From contig JAPWDM010000078.1 in the NCBI GenBank assembly GCA_035578155.1, positions 1 to 64,000 on the forward strand: 64,000 nt of DNA. Reading direction: 5' to 3'. Of this stretch, positions 35,500 to 49,000 are shown in pieces. The position numbers and the translations under genes are program-made. This stretch comes from Brachynemurus nebulosus (taxonomy: Eukaryota > Arthropoda > Insecta > Neuroptera > Myrmeleontidae). Numbering within the stretch: position 1 is the stretch's first letter; the number at the start of each line of letters is the position of its first letter. The notes beneath the pieces were generated by a model. It did no database searches. It was not told where the DNA came from and saw only the letters and a list, made by a program, of their open reading frames with translations.

Positions 35500-36920
35500 G
35501 TTCTAAAGACATTACCAGAATTTTACTTTGATATGAATGTAAGTCATGCGTTTGGTAGGATTGCGTAAACTCTATCCTCGAAATTTTTATAAAACGTATT
35601 CGTCAAGGGTATAAAATGTTTGAAAAGTTACCAAACACAATATTTTTTGCCATTAAAATGACGAAACACCTTTTCGAAATATGGCTGAAACGATGTAAGT
35701 CCTTTTTCTAGTGGCTCTACGCGTTTAACTTTGGTAAAAATGAAAAAGATGACTTTGAAAACCTTTAGTTTGCCTCCAATTTTATCATTCTATTGCTTTT
35801 GTACTTTTCTTAGGGCACTGGAAAATTTTTGTAACCTTGATGACGTCACCAAGTTAACAAAATTCTATTTTCACGAACCACGCTTTATAGAAATGATTTT
35901 AGTTGGGGTGATTGGTTGAATTTGTGTAATTTGGGTGAAGATTTTCCATTTTTGTTGTCAAAATAACCAAATTCCCTTTAGAAATATGGTTGAATCGATT
36001 AAATTCATTTTTCTAGTGACCCAACGCACTTAACTTTCGTAAAAATGAAAAGAACTTCGATCATCATTTTATATACCGTTTTTATGCAATTGAAAAATTT
36101 TAATAACCTTGATGACGTCACAAAATAAAAAAAAATTCCTCTCAACTTAAGGATGTTTGGGAGGTACAATCGGAGATAAAAGTACATGAAATTAGAAATT
36201 CGTGAATAATTCCGTTGTATAACAAACTATGAGGTAAATAAATAGTTATCTTTGTTAAATAATAGCTATCACTACAACTGATTGTACAATACATCAAACT
36301 ATAGCTCTCAGCTGAGTACATTCTGAGGATTTTTCGGAGAATTTCAAAGTGCTACGAGACGATTGAAAATTTAGTAGTGTTCCTCATTAAATACTAAGGC
36401 CCCTGTGAAAATTTCAAACTGATTCACTATGCCGTTAAAAAGTTATTCAAATTTCCATAAGAGTACGTGTAAAATTAGTTTTTTTTTTTTTTTTAATAAC
36501 TTTTTAACGGCTTAGTGAATCGGTTTGAAATTTTCACGGGGGCCTTTTATCTCCGATTGTACCTCCCAAACCTCCTTAAGACGTACAGGAGTGAATTGAG
36601 TTAGACCAACTTTGCGTTTTTATCATCAATATGAGAAAATTTCTTTTAAAAATCTAACATATTCAACAGAAGTCTGTTTTTTAGTGGTCCTATACATCCT
36701 TAATTTTGGCAAAATTGAAAAGAATGATTTTGAAAAAATATAATTCACGCACAATTCCATCACTCTGTTTCTTTATTTATCCTTTTCAAGGCACTGAAAC
36801 ATTTTATGTAACCCTGATGGCATCATTAAATTAGTAAAAAAAATCGTTTTACCTCGATTCAAAGTAATTTGATGTGAACTTTTCATTTTTGCCATCAAAG
36901 TGACACAACCGCCCGATGAA
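35500..36920 (-). repeat. 295-bp TGACGTCA family, reverse orientation, interrupted
   Basis: GATGACGTCAC occurs near 35,838 and 36,110, and a decayed GATGGCATCA near 36,816. Each unit has TTTTTCTAGTG.C, CGCGTTTAACTT-type, AAAAATGAAAA and GGCACTGAAA blocks, the reverse of those in 22.9-23.8 kb. The second interval is split by a TTAA-bounded element at 36,151-36,575. Confidence 0.8.
36151..36575. mobile_element. TTAA-bounded nested-hairpin element (425 bp)
   Basis: TTAA on both sides (36,147-36,150, 36,576-36,579). The terminal inverted repeats are 32 bp, GGATGTTTGGGAGGTACAAT.. against GGAGGTTTGGGAGGTACAAT.., with one mismatch. A second inverted pair of 52 bp lies inside (36,396-36,447 and 36,495-36,546), around a T-run. 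No coding capacity. It sits within a unit of the 295-bp family. Confidence 0.85.
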
Positions 36921-37519
36921 TACGCCAATGTCTGTTTGATGTATATCTACACCTGTGTTTTACAATCATTTCTGACGACTGAGATTTCATCAAAACTACA
37001 TTTATTTAACAATTAAAAAAAATTATATTTTCCGAAAAAATTTTTAATCGATTACCTGTTGACATCTCAAGCCGGAAATATTTTTAATACGAGTCTTTAA
37101 TAAAAATCTAAACGTAATCTCAACAAAAAAGTGAAAAATTTTCACAATATTGTTACAATCAGAATGAATGTTTCGCACATATTTTCATTAAAAATACATG
37201 ATGAAAATTGTTCTTCGATCGTAACATAACAAAAGTGATCTATGGATCAATTGAAAGATATGAATAAATACGTTTAATGATTGCTAAGACGCCGTTTGTG
37301 TTGCTTCAAATCCATAATCCCCCTAATAAATCGGTATTATAATATGTATAGTGTTTATTAAAATAACATTTAATTTCATTTTTTTTTTAATTTCAGAAAC
37401 TTTTTTACAGAATGTACCAAAAATAACCCAACATCAATACTATTCAAAAGTTAGGTGTCTATAAATTAGAAGTGAATATGTTCTCGATACAATTCTGTCC
37501 ATTTTTACAAAAATTAAGT

Positions 37520-37690
37520 ATGTAGGGATGCCAGGAATATGAGGAACAAAATTTCTGTCAAATTGGTCTCAATTTCAAAAAGAAATTTCGTTATTTTCAT
37601 AACAAAAATGCAAAGTTTACACTCAAATTACACTAATTTAACCAATCACTCTTGCTCAAGTCACGTCCATAAAACTTGATTTGAGATTGA
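37520..37690 (+). repeat. 295-bp family fragment
   Basis: Carries ACAAAAATGCAAAGTTTACA..CAAATTACACTAATTTAACC and CTTGATTTGAGA in the order seen at 22.9 kb. It ends at the inverted-repeat element starting at 37,692. Confidence 0.6.
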
Positions 37691-37691
37691 A

Positions 37692-38104
37692 CGTTCTAGT
37701 GGCTGATTTTTCTTTAAACCGATTCAAAATTTAAAAAGGAATAAAAAATTCCAATACTATTTTTTCCCAAATGCCGGCGTCACTGTGAAAAGTTGAAATT
37801 AATGAAAGTAATAGTTAAGATACAAGTATAAATTTTGTATTTGTAGTATTCTATAAGCACAATTGGTATACAAAAAGAAAAATTATAACATTTTTTTAGA
37901 GAGAGAAAGAACTATTGACAAATATGACATTTTAGAATGAATACGTAGACTAAAATCAAACATTTGCAAGAATACCTGTCAAATTATTTATTTTTATCAA
38001 TTTTTAGCATTGAAGCCGTGATTTAATCAAAAAATAGTATTTGAATTTTATATTTTATTTTAAATTCTGCATCGATTAAAAAAAAAAAAACAGCCACTAG
38101 AACG
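37692..38104. mobile_element. MITE with CGTTCTAGTGGCTG ends
   Basis: CGTTCTAGTGGCTG at 37,692-37,705 is complemented by CAGCCACTAGAACG at 38,091-38,104. Pairing continues inward with CGAT..AAATTTAAAA-like stretches. No clear target duplication. No coding frame. Confidence 0.75.
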
Positions 38105-39820
38105 CTCGTGGTCACTTTTTCAATTTCTAAGCAACTTTTTAAGGGTAAGTTGCTAGCCTATTAAAGTGTACGTCAACTAGAACTCTCTGGATTTTCCAAT
38201 TTTCAATTTGGTTGTAAATTTCTGAGTGCCAAATCCTTAAATATCTGAAGCGAAATATCAAGTTTTACACACATTTTTATACACAAAATCTTATTTCGTT
38301 CACAAATTCATAAATTTTTAATACGTAACTCCTCTTGGAGTAATAAAAATCTATTTTTAAAACACAGTTCCACAACGTATTTCCATAATACAACCATACA
38401 GTGTTAATGACCTTTCATACTAACAACACATGTATTAAATGCAGACATAGACAACTTAATGCACATACATATTATGTATAAATGCACCTTAAAACAGTTT
38501 AAAATTAAAAAAATGATTATTTTTAATTTATTAATTCACATATAATTAATACGTGTCATAAATGTTACACCCTGTACATCATAGACGATAATATATAATA
38601 TAAATGTTATAATATCTATCCGATAATTGAATGATTTGGATCGATGCCAACAAAATATGTATTGGTATACGTGTGTATAGGGGAAAGTGGGATAAGCTGA
38701 TGTTACTAACTGTAAGCAATAATTTTGCTTGCATGGCTAATATACGTATTAAGATTATTATAGGTATTATTAATTTTCCACGAATTAAAACAAAATTAAA
38801 AAAGCGAGTGTGTCATAAAATGGTGTGGGTGCGACTCAGGAGGTCCACACTACCAACTTCCCACAATTAAAATGTAATGCTAAGCTAACTTAAGACATTT
38901 TTTCAATTTAAATAATAATAGTACAATTGTTTGGTATCAATTTACTTATTTTTTTACAAGGAACGAAAACAAATTTCAAAATTTAGCAACGGCTGGAGTC
39001 ATCCTTGTTGAAATCCGTTAAATAACCTTACTTGTGTGCTTTTCACTTTCCTTTAACCCATTCCACATTACTTTGCCCCCCCCCCCCCACTTCTCCCATT
39101 TTTACATCGGAATTCAATGGTATTGTTATATGTGTTTAAAATGATTTTTTTTTAATACTAATACAAGTAGGCATAGTAAATTTTAAAAAAAAGTGAACTA
39201 ACTGTTAAAATAAATGTAAAAAATATTGTAATTTAAAAAATATAGAAGAAGTCAGTTTTTTCTTTTTATAAAATATGAATATTGGATTTTTTGGAAAGAA
39301 AAAATATCTTGATACCTACTAATATAATATATACCGATAAATTTGCCCGCCTTTCCCCTACATGTATATTAGTAATGTAATGTAAGTAAGTAGATAATAA
39401 TTGTAATGAAAATGATTATTCGATTTTGTATTTTGAGTGTCACTGTACATGTTTGCGTTTAAATGTAGGTGTCATTAAAGGTTAATGATTTATTAGAAAT
39501 ATTTTTAATTAATAATAAAAATAATAATAATTCTTTAATTAATCGGTTATTCAGTTTGATTTGATATCAGTGACAGTTATTTATGTAAAAAAGTTATTTC
39601 TTTGTTTCAAATTAACATTTTGTTGAGATAAGAAAGTGGCATATGTAATTATCTGTAAGGAAAGATTCGAAATATTATTCAATCTATAGTTGGGATTTTT
39701 TTTTCGAAATTATTTAAAATATTTTATCATAAAATTTTCTTTACTTTCAGGCATGTTTTAATATTTGAAGACGACATCCTAATAAAAAATCACATAGTGT
39801 CAAAAAAAAATTGTCATTCC
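38105..39820. other. Non-coding stretch
   Basis: A C-run lies at 39,077-39,089. The 79-codon frame at 38,631-38,870 has no recognised content. Nothing else seen. Confidence 0.5.
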
Positions 39821-39890
39821 AGAACGGTTGGGATTCGAACCCACGATCTTTCAATAACGAACAAGTGCGTTGTCACTAAACTACCAATTC
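39821..39890 (-). pseudogene. tRNA-like sequence, minus strand
   Basis: On the minus strand, TAGTTTAGTGA (39,873-39,883) matches the A box at 10 of 11 and GGTTCGAATCC (39,831-39,841) is a perfect B box. T stem GTGGG/CCCAA pairs at 4 of 5. The acceptor and anticodon stems are poorly paired, so it is a relic or SINE head rather than a working tRNA. Confidence 0.6.
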
Positions 39891-40689
39891 CTTACGAAAT
39901 AGTAAATACTTCGCGAATGTCGGGATTTTTAAAATTTCCCTTTGAGGACACATTCTTAAACGACTAAACTTTCAAAATATATAAAAATAGTAATTATTTC
40001 AAATTTCCAAGCTATAATACTGCCACAAAATTGAAATTCTCTACAAACAGAGCTTTTAAATACACTTCAGAAATTGAGTCGATAATTATTTCTCAAAATA
40101 TCTCAATTATTTTAATTACATTTTCGAAGAAATTTATTATTACAACAAATAACAAACAGGACCGACAGACACTTACTTAATTATTGGCGCGACACGTGAA
40201 ATTTTTTAAATAATTTGTGGTTTACGCGGCCCGACGATCGGTCCCGGTGAAACAGACGATAATTGATTTGTTCAACCTTGCTAATACAGTGATGATCTGT
40301 TCAAAAAACGTAGGTATATCGATAAAATAACAAAATTCACCGAAAATTTTAAAATAAAATTAGGTCGGGTGATGTCATTATGTATATCAGGTACAATAAA
40401 AACTTTCTTGACAAGAACAACTCTCGATCACTAAATTAAATTTAAAAAAAATTACGGCATTCGAAAGAGTAAGTATCTTACAAATTTTTAACTTCAATAC
40501 TGTTGATATGCTTATGAATCTTATTCCGAAAAATCCGGATATGTGACACTAAAGGGCTCGGTGGAAGCATCCCAAACCTGGGATGAAAAAACTCCCGTTA
40601 CAAAATGCGAATTTTTTATTTGCTATGTATTTTTTGTTATTGCTTCCAAGACTACTAAAGTAGCGGAAACATTTTGATCATGATCACTT
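39891..40689. other. Non-coding stretch
   Basis: AT-rich; CCCGACGATCGGTCCCGG at about 40,230 is a local GC-rich word. No gene. Confidence 0.45.
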
Positions 40690-41120
40690 TTGAAAGATAA
40701 AAAATTTTTTCCCTTTAAAAGAAAATTTCTTACGCACATTTTACGTTCTAGAGCTTTCTGTACAATTTTGGTTTGGTGTCGGTCTGTCCGTCCGTCCGTC
40801 TGTGTGTCGCCAATTCGCACCAAGCAAACTTCTAAACTATTCAAAAGGTTTTTAATGAAATTTTCAGAAATTATACAGTTTGGGTCCTAGATGGTCCCCT
40901 ATGAATTTAATCTAAATCGGAGTAACGGTAGCTACGCCGCTACCATGTCATGTCATTAATATACTAAATTGTACCAAGTGGCATAACTTCTGAACTATTC
41001 AATTCTTTTTTATGAAACTTTTTTAAGAAATTATGCGGTCTGGTTCCTAGATGGTCCCCTACAAATTTCATTGCATTCGGAGTAATAGTATCCACGGAGC
41101 TATCATGAAATCCCATTAAA
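40690..41120 (+). mobile_element. Degenerate repeat with GTCCGTCCGTC and a ~170-bp direct duplication
   Basis: GTCTGTCCGTCCGTCCGTCT at about 40,781-40,801, a word typical of insect transposon tails. It is followed by two similar segments (about 40,806-40,955 and 40,972-41,110), both with CTTCT.AACTATTCAA, CCTAGATGGTCCCCTA.AAATTT and CGGAGTAA. No coding capacity. Confidence 0.6.
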
Positions 41121-42269
41121 TGCCAATATCTTATTTACTACTAGTCCCACTTCACTCAAATTAGGGGGTTTAAAAAAGTATCTTGGGGGTTAGTTTCTAA
41201 AATATTTTTGCTATTATTTTATAATTTAGCCTTTAAGCATTTTTAGATAGAACAATTTTTTATGAACTTTAAGGCGAAAATATAATTTCACGGTATATAT
41301 ATTTGGTAAAATACTGTTTTAAAGTCTTACGAGTACGAGGAAGCTGTGTGCCACACCCCATTGGCAGCGTATTCTTTATTTTTTAAAAGAAAATTTTTCG
41401 ATTTTTTTTAACAAGTCCCTGTTATATATATTTAAAATTGATTACAAAACTGATGGTGTTAAAAAAATAAATTTTTCTTTCAAAACACTGAGAATGAAGC
41501 TCAAATCAAAAATTGATCAAATTCCAATTTTACATAATTGAGAAGTGATGAAAGGTGAAAACAAAAAAGATGAACAAAGACTACTACCAACCCTACTTCC
41601 CTCCCCCTCGCCGAAAAAAAGATAAAAATAAAATTCAAATAATGAAATATGGTTTTATTATTAACTTTATAATATGATGTAGGTATTCTGAAGTTTGACA
41701 TGATTCTCGATGTTGAATATTCACGAGACAACAGAAATATGATTGTTATAGGAGTGGGGATGAGAGTGGGGGGTCGGCGGGATGACAGGTAGCCGGCAGG
41801 GGTAAGGGTTACATTATTGATTGTGGTTTCTCCGTTGTGTTACCAATATCGAACATCTTCAAACTGCTTTCTGTCTCATTTCTCTTGCCTATATTGTGAC
41901 TCAACCACTGTGCCACCGACTACTGTTCGTGTACGTAGAAGGCGATGACAATGTCGAAGATGATTGTGGGGTTGGTGGGGAGTGACATCCCTCTCCAGGG
42001 ATTTGATTTGATTGCACCTGTCCATATTGTAATATGCAAGTTGTGTTGAATAAAGGTGATTCATTTTATCCATATTAAGAATAATTTTAAACGAAATTTG
42101 TTGACGTAGTTGTAGGTCTTCCTTCGTCCTGTTTTTATTTGAAATTTGTCGAGGGGTGGTGGTTAAGATTGTAATTTATAAATAATAGCCAAAAAGACCC
42201 CAATGAAAAATATTTTTCCGTTTAAAAGTTACAAAGGATCAAAATTTATGTTGGATTTGTAGGAGAAAG
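41121..42269. other. Non-coding stretch
   Basis: A purine-rich GGGG-containing patch lies at 41,754-41,812. The minus-strand frames here (65-76 codons) show no domain. Confidence 0.45.
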
Positions 42270-42900
42270 TGGTGTGAATTTTAAAGGAAAGTTGTCGGAA
42301 TAAAAGTTGTTGTAATCTAAAATTTCTAAAAATTATATTTTATAAAATTTTTCGAAATTTTACTTCCGATTCCGCCAGTGGGGTGAACTTCATATTTCAA
42401 GTCACTCCCAAACCACTGTGGCGTTATTTTGAAAAGAATCGATTGCTGATTGAAAGTATGCTACGAACTCCTACCTTACTGCAAAATTTTCTAAATTTAT
42501 TCAGTTCTGATAAGGAAAACAAGGTGTCTTTGAAAGAAGGAAACACAAAGATCAAAATTCTCCTAAATCACCTAATTTATGAAAAAAAATTTTGCTTTTA
42601 AAAGAATTTAGACATTTTGTGATACATTTCGTCAAAGTTTTGGAGAAAATAAAAAAAAATTCCAAAAAGTTAAGAATGACGCTAACTACAAGACCACTAA
42701 TAAAAATATATCAAAATTGTGAGTCTATTTTCATTTCTCTGGTCCTAGTAGATCTGGAGACACTCATTCATTTAGACGCAACCATACGTGCATACGCACA
42801 TCCGAAATTTTAGTTTTCTGGGGTCTTTAGCTCCTAAAACGTCCTAAGATCCGATGAAAATATTTTCTCTTCTTAAAGCTAAAACTTCGGCTAAATAGTC
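42270..42900 (+). mobile_element. Dispersed repeat related to 30.4-31.4 kb
   Basis: Shares the ordered blocks listed for the 30.4-kb copy but without the tRNA-like insert and its flanking duplication. It therefore serves as the uninterrupted version. Confidence 0.6.
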
Positions 42901-43742
42901 TACATAAATGGAAAAATAAAAATTTTTGAGTAACGCGTATAATTAATATTCTCACTGAATTCCCAACACTTCCACCATAAAAACTCCAAGGTTCTTTCTC
43001 TCACTACACACAAATTTCCTTAATTTTGTTAAGTATATTTCGAATCACCCCTCACATTTAATAACAAATTTACTTCGAATCTCTTTATACCCGCTAACGT
43101 ATATGGTAAAACTGAACAAAATGAAAGACGCAAGATGTTAGAACGGGATAGAACAGAGAGTCGTAAGGTAATAATAAAAATAAATGTAATTCTGATTGTT
43201 CTTTCTTCTTTTGTCCCCCTTCTGCCTCTTTCCCTGTCGTTTGGCGCCCTCTTTAAACAGTTCACCTCAACCAGAGACGTGTTTTTAGTTAAAAAGCACC
43301 CGAGTTGAAAGTTCGCTTTATATTTTCCAAGTGCACCTGTGGATTGAATAAAAGTTTCTCCACGTAAGTCTTACAAAAACCACAAGACATCTTTTTATCA
43401 TTTTTTATGAATACATTTTTTTTTATTTAATTTACTTTTAATATATCAAAAGGAATGTTAAATTTCTTTTATTATTAGAGAAACCAATTAGATTTTGTTA
43501 GTAGGTAGCTACCTAAATAACTTTTATCATGTTGAAAATTTAAATTCGACCAATTTTGATTTATTTAAATTAATTATAAATACGCTGATTTAAATCAACT
43601 TAATCATTTATTTATCACAACCAAAATGTAAATTTGTTTAAATAAAACTATAAAAATCAAAAATATCTACACAAAAAAAATTTCACATAATTCATTGCAC
43701 ACAATTGTCAATAGAAGCAATGGTGTAGTGCCAGTCATATGC
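42901..43742. other. Non-coding stretch
   Basis: No gene or repeat boundary recognised. The 78-codon minus-strand frame (43,029-43,265) shows no domain. Confidence 0.45.
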
Positions 43743-44139
43743 GCGCAACTAGTGTTCCGTACTACATATAAGTAGGTACGGAAGTTGTACGAAAGTAGGC
43801 AAAGTTTTATTTCAGATGGATTTTTGTACTTAAGTATTTTTTACTTCCTTTTTACCCATTAGTACCGCTAAAAAACGATATTCAAAACAATTATAGGAGC
43901 GCTCGAAAGTGTTAAAAAACGCCACTGCGCTGCGCCTAGCATTTTACAATCTCTCACAAGTTTGGTCGACAACTTTCGAGACAGTTGTATGTACTTCTAT
44001 AAATTATTCACAGATGGCTCTTATGATAGGTATAAACACATAAAACGATAAACACGTTTTAAAACTTTACATGTTTTTCTCGAGATTACATTTTTGCAAA
44101 ATTGTGGACTAAATAAGTCGAACAATTTTTAGCTTCCTG

Positions 44140-44946
44140 CACGGAAAGAAAAATCCTATAACTTTTGTAGAGAAAATTTCAGAAAAATTACCATGCTCCC
44201 CTATAATCCGTGCGCGATCGACGACCAAAATAAAAAATATGTGCTAGCATGGTAAAATTTAATGTGGTGCTAACACAACTTTTATCACACTCTTATGCAT
44301 GTATATTATAGTTTAATTCTTGTTGTCGTACTCCTTCATTTGCGCATCTGACTCGCGACCTTATATTGGTTGCACTGTACCTGTAAAAACATGTATACAA
44401 AAATGATTGCCAACAATATATTCTAATACATATACTAAAGATAGGTAAATAACAAAAAGATGAATTAAACGATGACATCATCCTAAGAGAGTGTAAAAGC
44501 AACTGACTACTTAGCTGTGCTAGCTGCTTGTAACACAGTGATAAATAAAGGTGCTTGGTGCGAACTGTCTGACAAAGTTTCTTCGACAGTCTACACCTAT
44601 GGTTCGCATGTAACTCGTCTAACTCGCTGAGTGAGGTACATTTCATTACAGCGTTCCCAACACAACCAACCTTCTTTCTGTTTTTTTTCTTTCTATTATT
44701 AGCATGTTAGCATGGTAATTTTTTTAATAAACACAATTAAAAATTATTTTTTTGTCGGTAATGGAACTTTTTACTGTGCTGTTTTACAAATTTTACGGAG
44801 ATAATATTACGAAAAGAACAATCCATCCTTTAAATTTTTTATGATTAATTATAATCTTTATATTTTTACCTTATGTGTACCTTAATATGTTCGCCTTTTA
44901 CACGTCTGCTGAGCACAGTAATTTTTATAGGAATTTTCTCTCCGTG
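44140..44946. mobile_element. Element with CACGGAAAGAAAA ends
   Basis: CACGGAAAGAAAAATCCTAT at the left and the complement of CACGGAGAGAAAATTCCTAT at the right, about 18 of 20. TTACCATGCT lies next to the left end, and AGCATGGTAA occurs inverted inside the right half. No target duplication is evident. Confidence 0.6.
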
Positions 44947-45176
44947 TAGATACAAGATTTTTGAAGTTGATCAAGGAATAGATTCTTTAAAAACACATTA
45001 AATTCGATTTTTTCATTAATTTTCAAAATTTCTTTACAAGTAGGTGCCATTTAGTGAAAAATCAATATCTCTTTTTAAATAAGCTGTTTGAAAATTGCTA
45101 TTCTGTCCAACAGGGACTTTTCTGAATGAAAAAGCGTTTGGTCTGCGTTCGCGCCACCAGTACCTTACCTACTAAA

Positions 45177-45780
<604 letters not shown>

Positions 45781-46051
45781 ATGTAATTATAAATACTTTT
45801 TGCTAAAACGCTAAAAAACTGATCTAAAATATTTTTTGGGAAAAACGCTTATCACTAAAAAAGATCCCTCAGAGAATATTGCCAAAAATCGTGAATACTG
45901 AGCATGAGGTATGTGGAGGTGGACTGAGCCAAAAATCATCAGATCTGAAAAAAACCAACCTTTTTGACCACCATTGATTTTAGAGGAAAAATTTAAAAAA
46001 AAAATTCTTTAAGTGTAAGGAACAACTTACCGTACGGAACACTGTTTGCGC

Positions 46052-49000
46052 AAGTGCCAATTTTTTTTTTTGTGATTTTATAATTAAAAATATTGTAACA
46101 AATATTTTTTTTTTATTAGTTATTATAAAAACGTATATGAATCAAAATAAATTATTTTTATGACAGATTGTACTGTGCCCGTTAATCATAATCCGATATT
46201 TAAACGGGCAAATGAATGTTGCCTGGCTGGCTGTGTATAACAATAAAAATTGTTTGTATATGTTTTTACCTTTCCAAAACTCCGAATACATACCACGCGC
46301 GCATATCTCAATTTGACATATGACATTAAAACGGTATTATGTTAAATACATTGTGCATACGCACACAACCATACATAGAGGGGGTTCCCGCATTCGTATT
46401 ATTATTATTGTTATTATTAAACCTATTTACTTTGATTTTAAATTGAAACGGGAAATCTAATGGTTCGTGTATACGAGGTAAGTGTGGTTGGTACTCTAAT
46501 AAACAGACATAGCAATCAAAATTATTATTTATAAACCATTCTCACGTTTACGTACATTCCAAATATATTTCTGTTTCAACGCCTCCACCAGAAATCGATT
46601 TATTGGTAAGGCTCCAATCTTAACTGTTGGTTGACTTAATAATCGACTTGAAACTTTGCGTAGAGATAGATGACAGGGCGGAGAAGGGTATGGGCTACTT
46701 CTAATTCCAAGAAAAAGTCTTATTTTCGTGATAACGCCTAAAAAAACTGTGGCTAATTATTTGGTAAAATCGTAAAGAATTACTTACAACTGTGGAACAA
46801 ATGTTATAAGTTCAAAAATGTTGCAGCTTTAACTATCGGATCCAGGAAGCCAGTTAGATAAACATCAATTTATTGGAATCTTTATATTTGCTTTTCTTAT
46901 ATACCGACACATAGTATTATCTTCTAAGTTTACTATAGGTATGTCAGCGTCGTGTTTTAAACTTTTATATATAACACATAGCTAATTCACATCACACGGC
47001 CAGGTATAAACAAGCTAATATACTGGGGGCGATTGTCACTGGTGGTGATTAACATCTGATCAAATATAATGAGTCACAGAGCCAGGTACAAACAAATTTA
47101 TGGTTTGGGGGCGATTGTCGCACTTTTTCAGGTGGGGCGATTGTCATATATTCGAAACAGATATTTAAATCCATTATTATTCACGAAAATATCCATAAAA
47201 AAAAAGTAATTCACAGTAGTGAAATGTTATTATATCTTTAGTATATCCTAAATAGTGGATTGTACTTTGCAATGACAAAATATTGCAAAGAAGTTGCATC
47301 GCTACGCAATTTTGTGTTATAATTTTTCGAAGTGGTCGAAGTGTCGAGTAATTTAATTCGGAACAGTTTGTATATTTTAGCACAAACATTTAATTGAACT
47401 AAAGTGATTTTTCTTTTTTGAAAAGTATACTAACGCCTTTATATGGCCTATTTAAGCATACGCTTCTTTGGAGTATATTGTGCCTTTCAAAGAGTACTGA
47501 AATGCCTTCATCAAATCTTCATCAAAATTTGCAAAACTGGATCGTTTAGTACCTGCAACAAACGAAACCAAAAATTAATAAAATTTCAGACGACAAAATA
47601 TTTTTTTAAATAAAAATAAACAAAACACTCAGACGATTTTCATGTATATTGGAAAAAAAAACTGAACATCAACAACCTATGGAACGATGTCTCAAATATC
47701 AAATATATCATAAAAAAAATTTTCTGTTTAGTTTGGCACGAAACACGACATACAAAATGTCGTCGTTCAAACATTTAATGAACATTAATACATAGTATTC
47801 ATTAAAAAATTGATCGAATTCTTTAAACGTAATTAATAATTTAAATTACACATATAATATTAATAGATATACTAATTTATGTACATACATACAAACTAAC
47901 TAACTATACCGTGTATACGAACCGCAATAAATATAAAAATACAATAGGGGACAATTGGGTTATTCGACTACTAGAGGGGATTTTTTCAAAACGGACAACA
48001 ATAGAACAAAGCGCATAATATACGGGATTCGTTATGCAATATCATAGGTATATAGAGGTAAAGCGTGGCATTGCTCGAAGGCGTCGAACCGTGTACACAC
48101 AACGTCATATGCCACCGTATGGGGTTAATGTGCACGTATTCGCGTGCCCCTATTGTCCTTGTGATAATACCTGTGAGAAATCTGTGAGCTGCTAAACCGA
48201 ACAATTGTATACCCACATGCATATTGTGTGCTCAAATGTAGCCTATATTGAATGGTTGATATATGGCAACATATGTGTCACACAGTTTAATAGTCAGTTG
48301 TGTCCTCTATATTTAGGTCGCTCAGTTTGAAATTGATCAACAAATGAACAGTTTGTCTGTTTAGATTTCAGCGGGGAACTCAATTTGCAGAATTAAATTG
48401 AACATACGTAAAGGTGATATTAATTTCCATATCTTTGTGATTCTTTTGTAGATAAATTTTGCTTTCAAAAGTTTCAACAACTGTAAATAATTTGGATTTT
48501 TTGAGTGTACATTTTATGCGGTCTTTATGAGGCTTCCACAATTTACGGAGTGCCTAAAATGTTGGAACGAAATATTACGGACTAGCATGTGTGGAATGTT
48601 ACCACTCTTTCGAACATCGTGTGAACGATACATTTCCACCATAAAAAAAATGAAGTGAGGATATGACTTCATCTCTAGACAATAAAAGAATGTAAATTTT
48701 TATTGGAAATATATATTTAATAGATTACAAGACTTTGTGTACCATATAACGAGACTTCCGCGCACCTAAGAAGCGGGAAGGGGGGTACAATGGATGAAAA
48801 ACATTCATCACTGTCTCAGCGAAAAATCTCCAAATAATTGCTGAATAGTTTGAGTATTTATCACTGCGGCACCTGTTACCACTCTTATGAGAATGAATAT
48901 TCAGTCAGACATTTTTAAACTGTGTTTACAATGTAAAATTTAAGAAACTGTCTATTGCAAAAAATAAAATAGACTGTGTCTCTCGTAAACCATATTTGAA

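Noticed and set aside
44293..44646. 117-codon minus-strand frame
   Set aside because: No motif recognised; inside an element with inverted ends, but not transposase-like.
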